From the NCBI RefSeq assembly GCF_000316115.1, contig NZ_JH993797.1:4574486-4638485 (forward strand): a DNA stretch of 64,000 bases. The letters are read 5' to 3'. The DNA is from Leptolyngbya sp. PCC 7375. GTDB lineage: Bacteria; Cyanobacteriota; Cyanobacteriia; Phormidesmidales; Phormidesmidaceae. The notes below the pieces were generated by a model. The model saw only the letters and a program-made list of their open reading frames with translations, was not told the origin of the DNA and searched no databases. This document shows, piece after piece, positions 44,711 through 53,089 of the stretch. The number at the start of each line of letters is the position of its first letter. The first letter of the stretch is position 1. A program made the position numbers and the translations under genes.

Positions 44711-45658
44711 GGAGGCTGTCAGGGTAGGATCCTGGAATAAGGGAGTGCTGAGGTAGCGTTCACCAAAGCTAGGCTGAATCACGACGATCAATTTGCCTGC
44801 ATTTTCAGGTCGGCGGCCTACTTTGATAGCCGCACAGAGTGCCGCACCACTGGAAATACCAGACAAAATTCCTTCTTCTTTGGCAAGACGACGACCAAAA
44901 GAAATAGCCTCGTCATCCGTCACGGAAATAACTTCGTCAATGAGTTTTACTTGCAATACTTCAGGTACAAAACCGGCACCGATACCTTGAATCTTATGGG
45001 GACCAGGTTTTCCGCCAGTGAGTACTTGACTGTTGGCGGGTTCTACGGCGATGGTTTGAAACTCAAGTTTGCGTTGTTTAAGGACTTCACTGACCCCGGT
45101 AATCGTGCCACCAGTGCCCACGCCAGCGACTAAAAAATCTGCTTGTCCCTCGGTGTCTTGCCAGATTTCTTCCGCTGTCGTGTTGCGGTGCATGTCTGGA
45201 TTGGCCGGGTTGCGAAACTGTTGCAGCATGTAAGCATTTGGTGTTGATGCTACCAACTGCTGGGCCCGCTGAATGCACCCTGCCATACCCTCATTGCCTG
45301 GGGTCAGTTCTAGTTCGGCACCGTAGGCACGTAACATGGACCGACGCTCGGCGCTCATGGTTTCTGGCATGGTCAAAATCAAACGATAGCCTTTAGCTGC
45401 CGATACCATGGCTAAAGCGATGCCAGTATTCCCAGAAGTTGGTTCCACTAACGTGGTTTTACCAGGTTGAATTTTGCCTGCGGCCTCGGCAGCGGCGATC
45501 ATATTGACGCCAATTCTGTCCTTAACCGAAGCCGACGGGTTCATGCCTTCAAGTTTGAGAACAATTTGAGCCACACATTCCTCACTTTGAGGAATGCGAT
45601 TGAGCTTTACTAGCGGTGTCCGACCCACCAGTTCAGTAATATTTTGGGCGATCCGCAT
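44693..45658 (-). CDS. cysK: Cysteine synthase A (O-acetylserine sulfhydrylase)
   Basis: A 321-residue PLP enzyme making cysteine from O-acetylserine and sulfide. The PLP lysine lies in NPSASVKDRIG, the substrate loop in PTSGNTGIALA, and the phosphate loop in GVGTGGTITG. The length is normal. It lies 21 bp downstream of an Rrf2-type regulator on the same strand, which suggests direct regulation of cysteine supply. Confidence 0.95.
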   Translation of the reverse strand: MRIAQNITELVGRTPLVKLNRIPQSEECVAQIVLKLEGMNPSASVKDRIGVNMIAAAEAAGKIQPGKTTLVEPTSGNTGIALAMVSAAKGYRLILTMPETMSAERRSMLRAYGAELELTPGNEGMAGCIQRAQQLVASTPNAYMLQQFRNPANPDMHRNTTAEEIWQDTEGQADFLVAGVGTGGTITGVSEVLKQRKLEFQTIAVEPANSQVLTGGKPGPHKIQGIGAGFVPEVLQVKLIDEVISVTDDEAISFGRRLAKEEGILSGISSGAALCAAIKVGRRPENAGKLIVVIQPSFGERYLSTPLFQDPTLTASLVSTR

Positions 45659-45679
45659 GGCCAGCTATTTCCCAATGCG

Positions 45680-46114
45680 CTAAATGTAATACATCAAATC
45701 AACCTGATGCTTGGCGTTGCGTTGCTCTACCAAATCTTGCAAAGTGTGAGCAGATAGCACTTCTCTAGCTGCTTCCTGCACTGCTTGCCACAAGCTCCGG
45801 ACAACCTGCCGCTCTGTTGTCAATACAGCATCGCTTGCATTGTCCTTCTTTTCTAGACCTTCGATACAATTTACAACGTCCAATAGCAATACATTCCACG
45901 GAGCCTGTGCTAACAAATAGCCTCCTTTGGCACCGCGTTGACTTTTTACAAAACCTGCGCGGCGTAATGTGGCTAAAAGTTGCTCTAAATATCGATCAGG
46001 AATATTTTGCTGAGCTGCAATTTGACGAATTTGCAGAGGCTCGCTCTTTTCATAGTGCAAGCTGAGTTCTAGCAGTGCAAGCAGAGCGTATTCACTTTTG
46101 CAAGAGAGTTCCAC
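45680..46114 (-). CDS. Rrf2 family transcriptional regulator
   Basis: About 144 residues from a GTG at 46114; a TTG at 46132 is the alternative. The Rrf2 winged-helix N-terminus reads ELSCKSEYALLALLELSLHY, and LQIRQIAAQQNIPDRYLEQLL is the recognition part, with GFVKSQRGAKGGYLLA forming the wing. The three conserved cysteines of IscR-type Fe-S regulators are not present, so it is closer to CymR, which senses cysteine synthase in Bacillus. It lies 21 bp before cysK. An AGTATACT palindrome (46140-46147) sits just upstream. Confidence 0.88.
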   Translation of the reverse strand: MELSCKSEYALLALLELSLHYEKSEPLQIRQIAAQQNIPDRYLEQLLATLRRAGFVKSQRGAKGGYLLAQAPWNVLLLDVVNCIEGLEKKDNASDAVLTTERQVVRSLWQAVQEAAREVLSAHTLQDLVEQRNAKHQVDLMYYI

Positions 46115-46275
46115 GGGGCGGCATAGCTGCAACCCTTATAGTATACTCCGGTTCTCCACTGGGGAATGGATAATTATATATTTATGATTGTTTCTACCAT
46201 GGCGAACTGGGGTGCCAGCTCTATGGGGCAGACATTAACTATTTATATGCTCGGGGCTAATAATGTGCGCCTCAT

Positions 46276-46635
46276 CTAAGTCTGAGATTTGAGCTTTTCT
46301 AGCAGATGGTTGTAATCGGGATGAAATCGAGGATGTAGCAAACGCTTGACGGGTTTACCCTGTTGGATATGCTGCTCCAGAATGTCATTGACGTCATGGG
46401 GATGAACACGGCAGTACCAAACATTATCAGGAGCCACTCTGACGTTAGGTCCTGAACCGCACTGGCCGAGACAAGAACTGGCTGCCACCATCAAATCGGG
46501 ACCTGCATATTGCTTTAAAGTTTTGAGTACAGCTGCTGAATTGAAGCGAGTGCAACTGCGGTACTGGCAAACTTGAATAAATCGGCGTTGAGGTGACGAT
46601 TTGCTAGCCGCTTGGTTAGCTGGAAGTTCTTCCAT
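46276..46635 (-). CDS. Thioredoxin-like [2Fe-2S] ferredoxin
   Basis: About 119 residues from the ATG at 46635. Four cysteines (23, 28, 55, 59 in this numbering) in VCQYRSC and SSCLGQCGSGPN fit the thioredoxin-like 2Fe-2S family, found also in NuoE/HoxE subunits and stand-alone (2Fe-2S) ferredoxins. It could carry electrons or serve in cluster sensing. It lies upstream of the Rrf2 regulator on the same strand, 162 bp away. A TTG at 46677 would extend the N-terminus by 14 residues. Confidence 0.85.
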   Translation of the reverse strand: MEELPANQAASKSSPQRRFIQVCQYRSCTRFNSAAVLKTLKQYAGPDLMVAASSCLGQCGSGPNVRVAPDNVWYCRVHPHDVNDILEQHIQQGKPVKRLLHPRFHPDYNHLLEKLKSQT

Positions 46636-46963
46636 CAGGAATGGTGACCAAAAAAAGCCTAAATTGGACAGCTGCAAGTATGAATATTAAAGATCACACT
46701 TGCAGCTATTTATTGAAAATCAAGGGCACACAACCAGCCTTGTGTTTCGTATCATTGCAGGATTGTCCATAAAGTGCAAGCTATCTTGCTATCTACAAGG
46801 AAAATTCATGAAAATTGGCCTGATCATTGGTGTGCCTACGGTCAGTCGAAATCATATTGTCGCGATAGTGACTCTTGATAAACCCTGGTTGTAAGGTTTG
46901 TAACAGTTGTTGTGGGCTGCCAGATGTTTTTGCAAGACTTTATAACAACTTAAAAAAACGTCA
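46636..46963. other. Intergenic region without recognisable gene
   Basis: A 328-bp A+T-rich stretch upstream of the ferredoxin gene and downstream of the 2TM protein gene. A 64-codon frame on the plus strand (46700-46894) has no coding character. Nothing else is seen. Confidence 0.5.
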
Positions 46964-47449
46964 CTAAACAGATCCTAAAAAGCGATTGACGACACCGTTA
47001 ATTGTTTGTTGCATGCTGCGTTTGCGTCGCCACCGGTTTAAATCACGTTCGTAGCGTTCGCCTGACGTTTGTAATGTTCGCCAGGCTTTGAGGGATAAAC
47101 CCAGTCCCCAAAATAATGCAACGTAGAGCGAAAAGCCAAGGTGACCTAAAAATGTGCCGCCTGGAGTGAGAAAGTCTATTACGACTAAAAAGATAATGAC
47201 GATGCTATAGCGGATGGCCTGACTCTGCAAACGTTGTACGCGCTGCCGTTGAAACAGGCGTTGATCTTCGGCCTCCCCCTTCATGATTTTCCACTCTTGT
47301 TCAGCCGTTTGCAGAGCAGCTGGGCTGATGTTGAGTTCTTCCGCAATTTCTACCAACTGTTGATGGGAGAGTTCACCCGATTCGGTCTCTTGTTCGATCG
47401 CAAGTTGCAAGATCCGCTGAGCGTCTTCCATTCGGTAGAGCTTGTCCAT
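46964..47449 (-). CDS. 2TM domain-containing membrane protein
   Basis: A 161-residue protein. The N-terminal 60 residues are helical and acidic (SHQQLVEIAEELNISPAAL). Then come two transmembrane segments (about 77-97 and 103-125) separated by a short glycine-containing turn (TPGGTFLGHLGF), the 2TM-domain pattern. The C-terminus is basic (RDLNRWRRKRSMQQTING). Members of the family are found fused to kinases or next to sensor genes; no such partner is adjacent here. Function unknown. Confidence 0.75.
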   Translation of the reverse strand: MDKLYRMEDAQRILQLAIEQETESGELSHQQLVEIAEELNISPAALQTAEQEWKIMKGEAEDQRLFQRQRVQRLQSQAIRYSIVIIFLVVIDFLTPGGTFLGHLGFSLYVALFWGLGLSLKAWRTLQTSGERYERDLNRWRRKRSMQQTINGVVNRFLGSV

Positions 47450-47601
47450 GGTTGTCTACGGGGATTGGGGTGACTTGGGCAGGCTCCACCGTCTAAAGCG
47501 GCGATATCTATACCAACGCCCTATCCTTAGTTATAGATAATTTCGCGGCGATTGAACTAGGGGAGTCGCCGATCGGATAACCGTCTTTTAGGAGCATTGC
47601 G

Positions 47602-48399
47602 ATGTCTTTGATCGAACTGAGTGGCTTGACCACATATCCAGTTAAGTCGGCGGCAGGTATTGGTTTGCATCAGGCTCAGGTGACTAGTCGGGGGCTGTTG
47701 CATGACCGACGCTGGATGGTGTGCGATCGCAATGGCAAATTCCTAACTCAACGCAAACTCCCTAAAATGGCGCTCATTCAAGTGACTGTTGATGAGGCGC
47801 TACATCTCAGCATTGCCGGAATACCGGATTCCTTACTAGAGCTTCCAGCGGTGCCAGCTACGGTCCAACAGCTGCATGTGGATGTGTGGGGCGATGCTTG
47901 TACGGCTTGGTCTATGGGAGATAAAGCAGCTCAATGGCTCCATCATTTCTTAGGTGTGGATGTTCAGCTTGTTTACATGCCAGATAGCACCCATCGCCCC
48001 GTGGACCATGGACGGTTTGAGACGCCGAATAGTTTTTCAGATGCGTATCCGTTTTTGCTGATTTCTGAAGCCTCGTTGGCGGATTTGAATGGCCGTCTAG
48101 AGCAGCCAGTGCCGATGAATCGATTTCGGCCTAACTTGGTGGTCAGGGGCTGTGAGCCGTTTGCTGAAGATACCTGGAAGCAAATCAAAATTGGCGACAT
48201 TTTGTTTGATGTGGCCAAATCCTGTTCCCGCTGTTCTATTCCAGGGGTAGAGCAGTCCACAGGAGAACAGGGCAAGGAGCCGTTGAAAACCCTGGCTACC
48301 TATCGTCGTTGGGACCATGCGATTTGGTTTGGTCAGAACCTGATTGCCCACGGTGAAGGGACGTTGGCTGTGGGGGACACGGTGGAGATTTTGGCCTAA
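47602..48399 (+). CDS. MOSC domain-containing protein (YcbX-like)
   Basis: A 265-residue protein with the MOSC N-terminal beta-barrel (ELSGLTTYPVKSAAGIGLHQA) and the MOSC domain itself. The molybdenum-cofactor cysteine is in AKSCSRCSIPGVEQSTGE (about residues 206-223). YcbX-type proteins reduce N-hydroxylated compounds using molybdenum cofactor and a ferredoxin partner; here the 2Fe-2S domain is not fused. The start is ATG after a GGAG sequence at 47590-47593. Confidence 0.9.
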   Translation: MSLIELSGLTTYPVKSAAGIGLHQAQVTSRGLLHDRRWMVCDRNGKFLTQRKLPKMALIQVTVDEALHLSIAGIPDSLLELPAVPATVQQLHVDVWGDACTAWSMGDKAAQWLHHFLGVDVQLVYMPDSTHRPVDHGRFETPNSFSDAYPFLLISEASLADLNGRLEQPVPMNRFRPNLVVRGCEPFAEDTWKQIKIGDILFDVAKSCSRCSIPGVEQSTGEQGKEPLKTLATYRRWDHAIWFGQNLIAHGEGTLAVGDTVEILA

Positions 48400-48454
48400 G
48401 AATGCAGACTATTAAAACTCCGTAGAGCATTACAGGCAATGCCCTACGGGGGCG

Positions 48455-49564
48455 TTACCGATGTCGATCTTTATTAATGGTTGACTTGTCCAGGCTAGGC
48501 AGCTGATTCGAGTTGCGGTAACCGGGCGTTGATGATGGCGGATGGCGTCTGCGTCTGATCAATGGCATCCGTGGGCTGTGGATCATCAGTTCGCCGACAA
48601 TAACATTGAGTTGGTCGCCAATGAGCATGACCAGCGATGTGAGGAATAGCCAGAGCAGCAGGACAATCACCGTACCAATGGCACCATAAACCTTGTTGTA
48701 GTTACCAAATTGGGCTACATACATGCGGAATGCTGCGGATAAAATGGCCCAGGATAGGGCTGCCAGCACTGCACCAGGCATGAGGGGTTTACCACGGGTC
48801 CAACGGCTGGGGCCAAAACGATAGACAAAGGCAAATGCAGATGAAACAATGCCCAACGCTAAAGGCCATGTAAAAAGTCGCCAAATGGTGAGCACCCACT
48901 CTCTGACGTTTTCACCGCTTTGCTCTGCCCCAATATCAGCTAGCAGTTGGATAACGCCATCGCTAAGAAACACCAGGTAGGATGCGGTCATGAGCAATAG
49001 GATGGTGCCAATGGTCAAGCCAATGGATAAGAGCCTGGCTTTCCAAAAGGGACGACGCTGCTCAACGGGAATCTGGTGGATTTCATCCAGGGCACGCATG
49101 GCGGCGCTGATGGCTCCTGAAGACGCCCATAGAGCGATCGCAAAACTCAAGGAAAATAATCCCCGGTTACCACCAGCGGTCACTTCATCGGCAAAGTTTT
49201 GGATCAGTTCATTAACAGCGCCTGGTGCGATTTCACTTAACCGCATGGCCAGGCGATTAAACGTATTCTCTAATGAATTAACCAAACCAATGGCTGTCAG
49301 CATGGCTAAAATGCCGGGGAAAAGGCCCAGCATAGCGTTGTAGGCCATTTCTGACGCTAAACTTGGTAACCGTCGCCTGAGTGTGGCGTGTACAACAGCA
49401 CGAACGGTGTGCAGATTGATATAGCTTAAAAACCGAATAAATTCGAGCGGCGAGAAGGTACGAGACAATCGTCGCAGCGGTTGCTGTGCACAATAGGTCG
49501 TATACAACGTCTGACGCAGCGTAGAATGCAGCTGACCAGTCTCTCGTCGGGGAAGGTTTGGCAA
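48455..49564 (-). CDS. YihY/BrkB family membrane protein
   Basis: A 369-residue polytopic protein with six hydrophobic segments. The family pattern is seen in LASEMAYNAMLGLFPGILAMLTAIGL (about 68-93), SSGAISAAMRALDEIH, LPGAVLAALSWAILSAAFRMYV and YGAIGTVIVLLLWLFLTSLVMLIGDQLN. It is not the nuclease RNase BN, as once annotated; function in transport or membrane integrity is not known. Confidence 0.9.
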   Translation of the reverse strand: MPNLPRRETGQLHSTLRQTLYTTYCAQQPLRRLSRTFSPLEFIRFLSYINLHTVRAVVHATLRRRLPSLASEMAYNAMLGLFPGILAMLTAIGLVNSLENTFNRLAMRLSEIAPGAVNELIQNFADEVTAGGNRGLFSLSFAIALWASSGAISAAMRALDEIHQIPVEQRRPFWKARLLSIGLTIGTILLLMTASYLVFLSDGVIQLLADIGAEQSGENVREWVLTIWRLFTWPLALGIVSSAFAFVYRFGPSRWTRGKPLMPGAVLAALSWAILSAAFRMYVAQFGNYNKVYGAIGTVIVLLLWLFLTSLVMLIGDQLNVIVGELMIHSPRMPLIRRRRHPPSSTPGYRNSNQLPSLDKSTINKDRHR

Positions 49565-49806
49565 AACGTCTAGCTAATCAAAACACTTCTTCAAAATACA
49601 GATTTCTACTTATATATCAAGTAACAATCGTAGAAACCTTACGTTTTTACCCCTCAGCACCTATTTGTAACATACCCGCTTGCCATTGACCGCTACGAAC
49701 GAAGTGTGCAAATTCTTAGTATGGGCGGCAATACCTACCTACTCACTGGGGGAACACCGATCATCAGGTATTTGCCCCTTTGCCTAGAATGCAAATAGGC
49801 GCATAC

Positions 49807-49813
49807 GAGGAGG
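49807..49813 (+). promoter_or_regulatory. Ribosome binding site of clpB
   Basis: GAGGAGG at 49807-49813 lies 7 bp before the ATG at 49821 and decides that start over the in-frame TTG at 49815. Confidence 0.75.
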
Positions 49814-49820
49814 CTTGGCT

Positions 49821-52427
49821 ATGCAACCATCTAATCCAAATCAGTTTACGGAGCGGGCATGGGCTGCGATCGCAGCTACTACCGATCTGGCTAAGCAGTG
49901 GCAGCATCAACAAATTGAGACCGAGCATTTAATGCTGGCTCTACTAGAGCAAGATGGATTAGCCAGTCGCATTTTCCAAAAAGCCGGAGCTTCCATCAAT
50001 GCATTGCGCAGTGCAACTGAGGCATTTTTACGTAAACAACCCCAGGTAACGGGGCAAAGCGACAACATATATTTAGGGCGTTCGCTAAATACTTTGCTGG
50101 ACAATGCAGATGTGTTTCGCAAAGAGTTTGACGACGATTACATTTCCATTGAACATTTACTGCTGGTCTATCCTGAGGACACCCGCTTTGGTAAATCTTT
50201 GCTGCGGGAGGCGGGTATCAACACCAAGCAGCTCAAAAATGCTGTTAAACAAGTACGAGGCCATCAAAAGGTGACCGATCAAAACCCTGAAGGTAAATAC
50301 GAAGCGCTAGAGAAATATGGCCGTGACCTGACTGAGTATGCTCGTGAGGGCCGTCTCGATCCAGTCATTGGTCGAGATGATGAAATTCGTCGGACCATTC
50401 AAATTTTGTCTCGCCGTACAAAAAATAATCCTGTCCTTATTGGTGAACCGGGGGTGGGTAAGACGGCCATTGCCGAAGGAATGGCTCAGCGAATTATTAA
50501 TAATGACGTACCCCAGTCGCTGCGCGATCGCAAACTAATCGCGCTAGATATGGGTGCCCTGATCGCGGGTGCAAAGTATCGCGGTGAATTCGAAGAGCGG
50601 TTGAAAGCTGTGCTCAAAGAAGTCACCGATTCCCAGGGGCAAATCGTTTTATTTATTGACGAAATTCACACCGTCGTAGGTGCAGGTGCCACACAAGGGG
50701 CGATGGATGCGGGCAACCTGCTAAAGCCAATGTTGGCCCGTGGTGAACTGCGCTGTATTGGTGCAACCACGCTAGATGAATATCGCCAGTACATTGAAAA
50801 AGACGCAGCCTTAGAGCGTCGCTTCCAGCAAGTCTATATCGATCAGCCCACAGTTCCTGACACTATTTCCATCTTGCGAGGGTTGAAAGAACGGTATGAG
50901 CTACATCACGGTGTCACCATTGCGGACAATGCATTGGTGGCAGCGGCTACGTTATCAACTCGGTACATTAGCGATCGCTTTTTACCCGACAAAGCCATTG
51001 ACTTAGTCGATGAAGCAGCCGCTAAGCTCAAAATGGAGATTACCTCTAAGCCAGAGGAACTAGATGAGGTTGATCGTAAGATCCTGCAGCTAGAGATGGA
51101 GCGTCTGTCTCTCAAAAATGAGACCGATGCTGGTTCCATTGAACGCCTAGAACGTTTAGAGAGAGAACTCGCAAATCTTAAAGAAGAACAAAGTACGCTT
51201 AACGCTCAATGGCAGTCTGAGAAAGATGGAATTGATCAAATTCAAGTCATTAAAGAAGAGATTGATCGCGTCAATATCGAGATTGCACAGGCAGAGCGAG
51301 ACTATGACTATAATCGAGCCGCTGAACTAAAATATGGCAAGCTCAACGAACTTCAAGAAAAAGTCTCTCAAGCCGAAAAACAGTTAGCTGAATCGCAGGC
51401 TAGCGGTCGTACTTTGTTGCGAGAAGAAGTGTCTGAAGAAGACATTGCCGAGATTATCTCTAAGTGGACGGGAATTCCCATCAGTAAGCTGGTGCAGTCA
51501 GAAATGCACAAGCTGTTGCTGCTGGAGGATGAACTCCATAAGCGAGTGATTGGGCAAGAGGAAGCGGTTACCGCTGTTGCAGATGCAATTCAGCGATCAC
51601 GAGCGGGTCTGGCAGACCCGAATCGACCCACAGCGAGCTTTATCTTCCTTGGCCCTACTGGTGTGGGTAAAACCGAGTTAGCTAAAGCTCTGGCAAGCTA
51701 TCTGTTTGATACAGAAGAAGCGATTGTTCGCATCGATATGTCAGAGTACATGGAGAAACATGCGGTATCTCGCTTGATCGGTGCACCTCCAGGATACGTG
51801 GGCTATGACGAAGGTGGTCAGCTAACGGAAGCATTGCGCCGCCGCCCCTATTCAGTGATTCTATTTGATGAGATTGAGAAAGCGCATCCAGATGTGTTCA
51901 ATATTATGTTGCAGATTCTCGATGATGGCCGCGTGACGGATTCTCAAGGTCGCACTGTGGACTTTAAGAATTCGGTGATCATTATGACTAGCAACATTGG
52001 CTCCCAGTTTATTCTGGATGTGGCGGGTGATGATAGTCGTTACGAGGAAATGAGAACCCGTGTAATGGATGTCCTGCGCTCAAGCTTCCGTCCTGAGTTT
52101 CTAAATCGGGTGGATGAGATGATCATCTTCCACAGTTTGCAGAAGTCTCAGTTGCGAGAGATTGTTAAGCTACAGGTGCAGGCGCTTGAGAAACGATTGG
52201 CGGATCAGAAGATTGGACTATCTCTGTCAGAATCAGCCTTAGATTTCTTGGCGGATGTGGGGTATGACCCGGTTTATGGGGCAAGACCTCTGAAACGGGC
52301 AATTCAGCGTGAGTTGGAAACTGCGATCGCAAAGAGCATTCTTCGGGGAGATTATAAAGGTGGCGACACCGTTGTGGTTGACGTAGAGAATGAGCGGCTA
52401 GTGTTTAAGGTGAAGGTCGCGGTTTAA
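49821..52427 (+). CDS. clpB: ATP-dependent chaperone ClpB
   Basis: An 868-residue Hsp100 disaggregase starting MQPSNPNQFTERAW. The ClpN double repeat occupies residues 1-150. The first AAA module has Walker A GEPGVGKTA and Walker B VLFIDEIHTV; the coiled-coil middle domain (about 400-530) is rich in E and K; the second AAA module has GPTGVGKTE and VILFDEIEKAHPDV. It lacks the IGF/L loop of ClpA/X that binds ClpP, so it is a pure disaggregase that acts with DnaK. The sequence is like cyanobacterial ClpB1. No CIRCE operator is visible upstream. Confidence 0.95.
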   Translation: MQPSNPNQFTERAWAAIAATTDLAKQWQHQQIETEHLMLALLEQDGLASRIFQKAGASINALRSATEAFLRKQPQVTGQSDNIYLGRSLNTLLDNADVFRKEFDDDYISIEHLLLVYPEDTRFGKSLLREAGINTKQLKNAVKQVRGHQKVTDQNPEGKYEALEKYGRDLTEYAREGRLDPVIGRDDEIRRTIQILSRRTKNNPVLIGEPGVGKTAIAEGMAQRIINNDVPQSLRDRKLIALDMGALIAGAKYRGEFEERLKAVLKEVTDSQGQIVLFIDEIHTVVGAGATQGAMDAGNLLKPMLARGELRCIGATTLDEYRQYIEKDAALERRFQQVYIDQPTVPDTISILRGLKERYELHHGVTIADNALVAAATLSTRYISDRFLPDKAIDLVDEAAAKLKMEITSKPEELDEVDRKILQLEMERLSLKNETDAGSIERLERLERELANLKEEQSTLNAQWQSEKDGIDQIQVIKEEIDRVNIEIAQAERDYDYNRAAELKYGKLNELQEKVSQAEKQLAESQASGRTLLREEVSEEDIAEIISKWTGIPISKLVQSEMHKLLLLEDELHKRVIGQEEAVTAVADAIQRSRAGLADPNRPTASFIFLGPTGVGKTELAKALASYLFDTEEAIVRIDMSEYMEKHAVSRLIGAPPGYVGYDEGGQLTEALRRRPYSVILFDEIEKAHPDVFNIMLQILDDGRVTDSQGRTVDFKNSVIIMTSNIGSQFILDVAGDDSRYEEMRTRVMDVLRSSFRPEFLNRVDEMIIFHSLQKSQLREIVKLQVQALEKRLADQKIGLSLSESALDFLADVGYDPVYGARPLKRAIQRELETAIAKSILRGDYKGGDTVVVDVENERLVFKVKVAV

Positions 52428-52436
52428 CCCACCAAC

Positions 52437-52901
52437 CTACGCGCGGATGACGGTGATGGTGCGTCCATTGTCGGTGTTGACGGTTTCGGATTGGGTGCGT
52501 TCTGCGATGGCTAGTAATCCCTGGCGTTGGTCAAAGATTACTAGCCACCCTGACTCTAATCCTAATCCTGCCAGGTACTTATCTATCTGCGGTAATCCTG
52601 CTGCTAGTGGATCGGGGCGACCCTGTCGCCAAACTTTGAGTTCAATACCAAGGGTGACGACACCATAGCGTAAACAGAGGTCCATGCGGTCGGTGCCAAT
52701 GGCATATTCTCTCTCTAAGGTGCCACCCCCATTTACGACACGGTGGAGAAAGGCCATCATCACCAGGTGAGGGGCAATCTCATGGTAAGGTGCGCTTTTG
52801 AGTAAAGGTTCACCATGTTGTCGCCAGAAGGAGAGAAATGCTGTGAGTAAGGCCTCTGGCATTAACACTCCCTGGTCATTGAGCCAGGATGGGGCGATCA
52901 T
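52437..52901 (-). pseudogene. C-terminal PD-(D/E)XK nuclease part of an interrupted AAA ATPase gene
   Basis: A 154-residue open frame from ATG 52901. The PD-(D/E)XK pattern is seen as Asp74 (RMDLCL), Glu87 and Lys89 (GIELKVW). The segment SAPYHEIAPHLVMMAFLHRVVNGGG and the C-terminus TDNGRTITVIRA fit the nuclease part of a known cyanobacterial AAA ATPase/nuclease family, which is one polypeptide. The N-terminal half is the gene at 53066-54166. A 171-bp element (52919-53089) and an 8-bp duplicate separate them; removing 179 bp rejoins one frame of 516 codons. It may still be translated from the internal ATG, but the intact protein is lost. Confidence 0.85.
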
Positions 52902-52910
52902 GGGTAGCGA

Positions 52911-52918
52911 TGCCTGGG
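52911..52918 (+). repeat. Target-site duplication, left copy
   Basis: TGCCTGGG at 52911-52918 equals TGCCTGGG at 53090-53097, the 8-bp direct repeat flanking the 171-bp inserted element. Confidence 0.85.
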
Positions 52919-53089
52919 GGGTATGACCTCAATTAGATGTCTATTAAAAAGTCAGAAATCCTAAGCCCTACAAGAAGCTTACAATCTCCATCACGCTGAA
53001 ACTGAGAAAATTTATTCTTCGCTCAAATCTTCCTGAAACCCTTGCTGGATAAGCGTTATAGCACTCTACATCGTGTCGAGGTCATACCC
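52919..53089. mobile_element. 171-bp MITE-like element with perfect 12-bp inverted ends
   Basis: The ends read GGGTATGACCTC (52919-52930) and its exact reverse complement GAGGTCATACCC (53078-53089). The inverted match weakens but continues inward (GATGT at 52936-52940 and its complement on the other side). No gene is contained: the interior is A+T-rich and has stops in all frames. The 8-bp direct repeats TGCCTGGG on both sides are a target duplication. The features are those of a non-autonomous insertion (MITE) that uses the transposase of a partner IS elsewhere. It interrupts the AAA ATPase/nuclease gene and adds the artificial tail GYDLDTM to the ATPase part. Confidence 0.88.

Noticed and set aside
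46700..46894. 64-codon plus-strand frame between ferredoxin and 2TM genes
   Set aside because: It lies in non-coding A+T-rich sequence, with no ribosome binding site and no recognisable motif.
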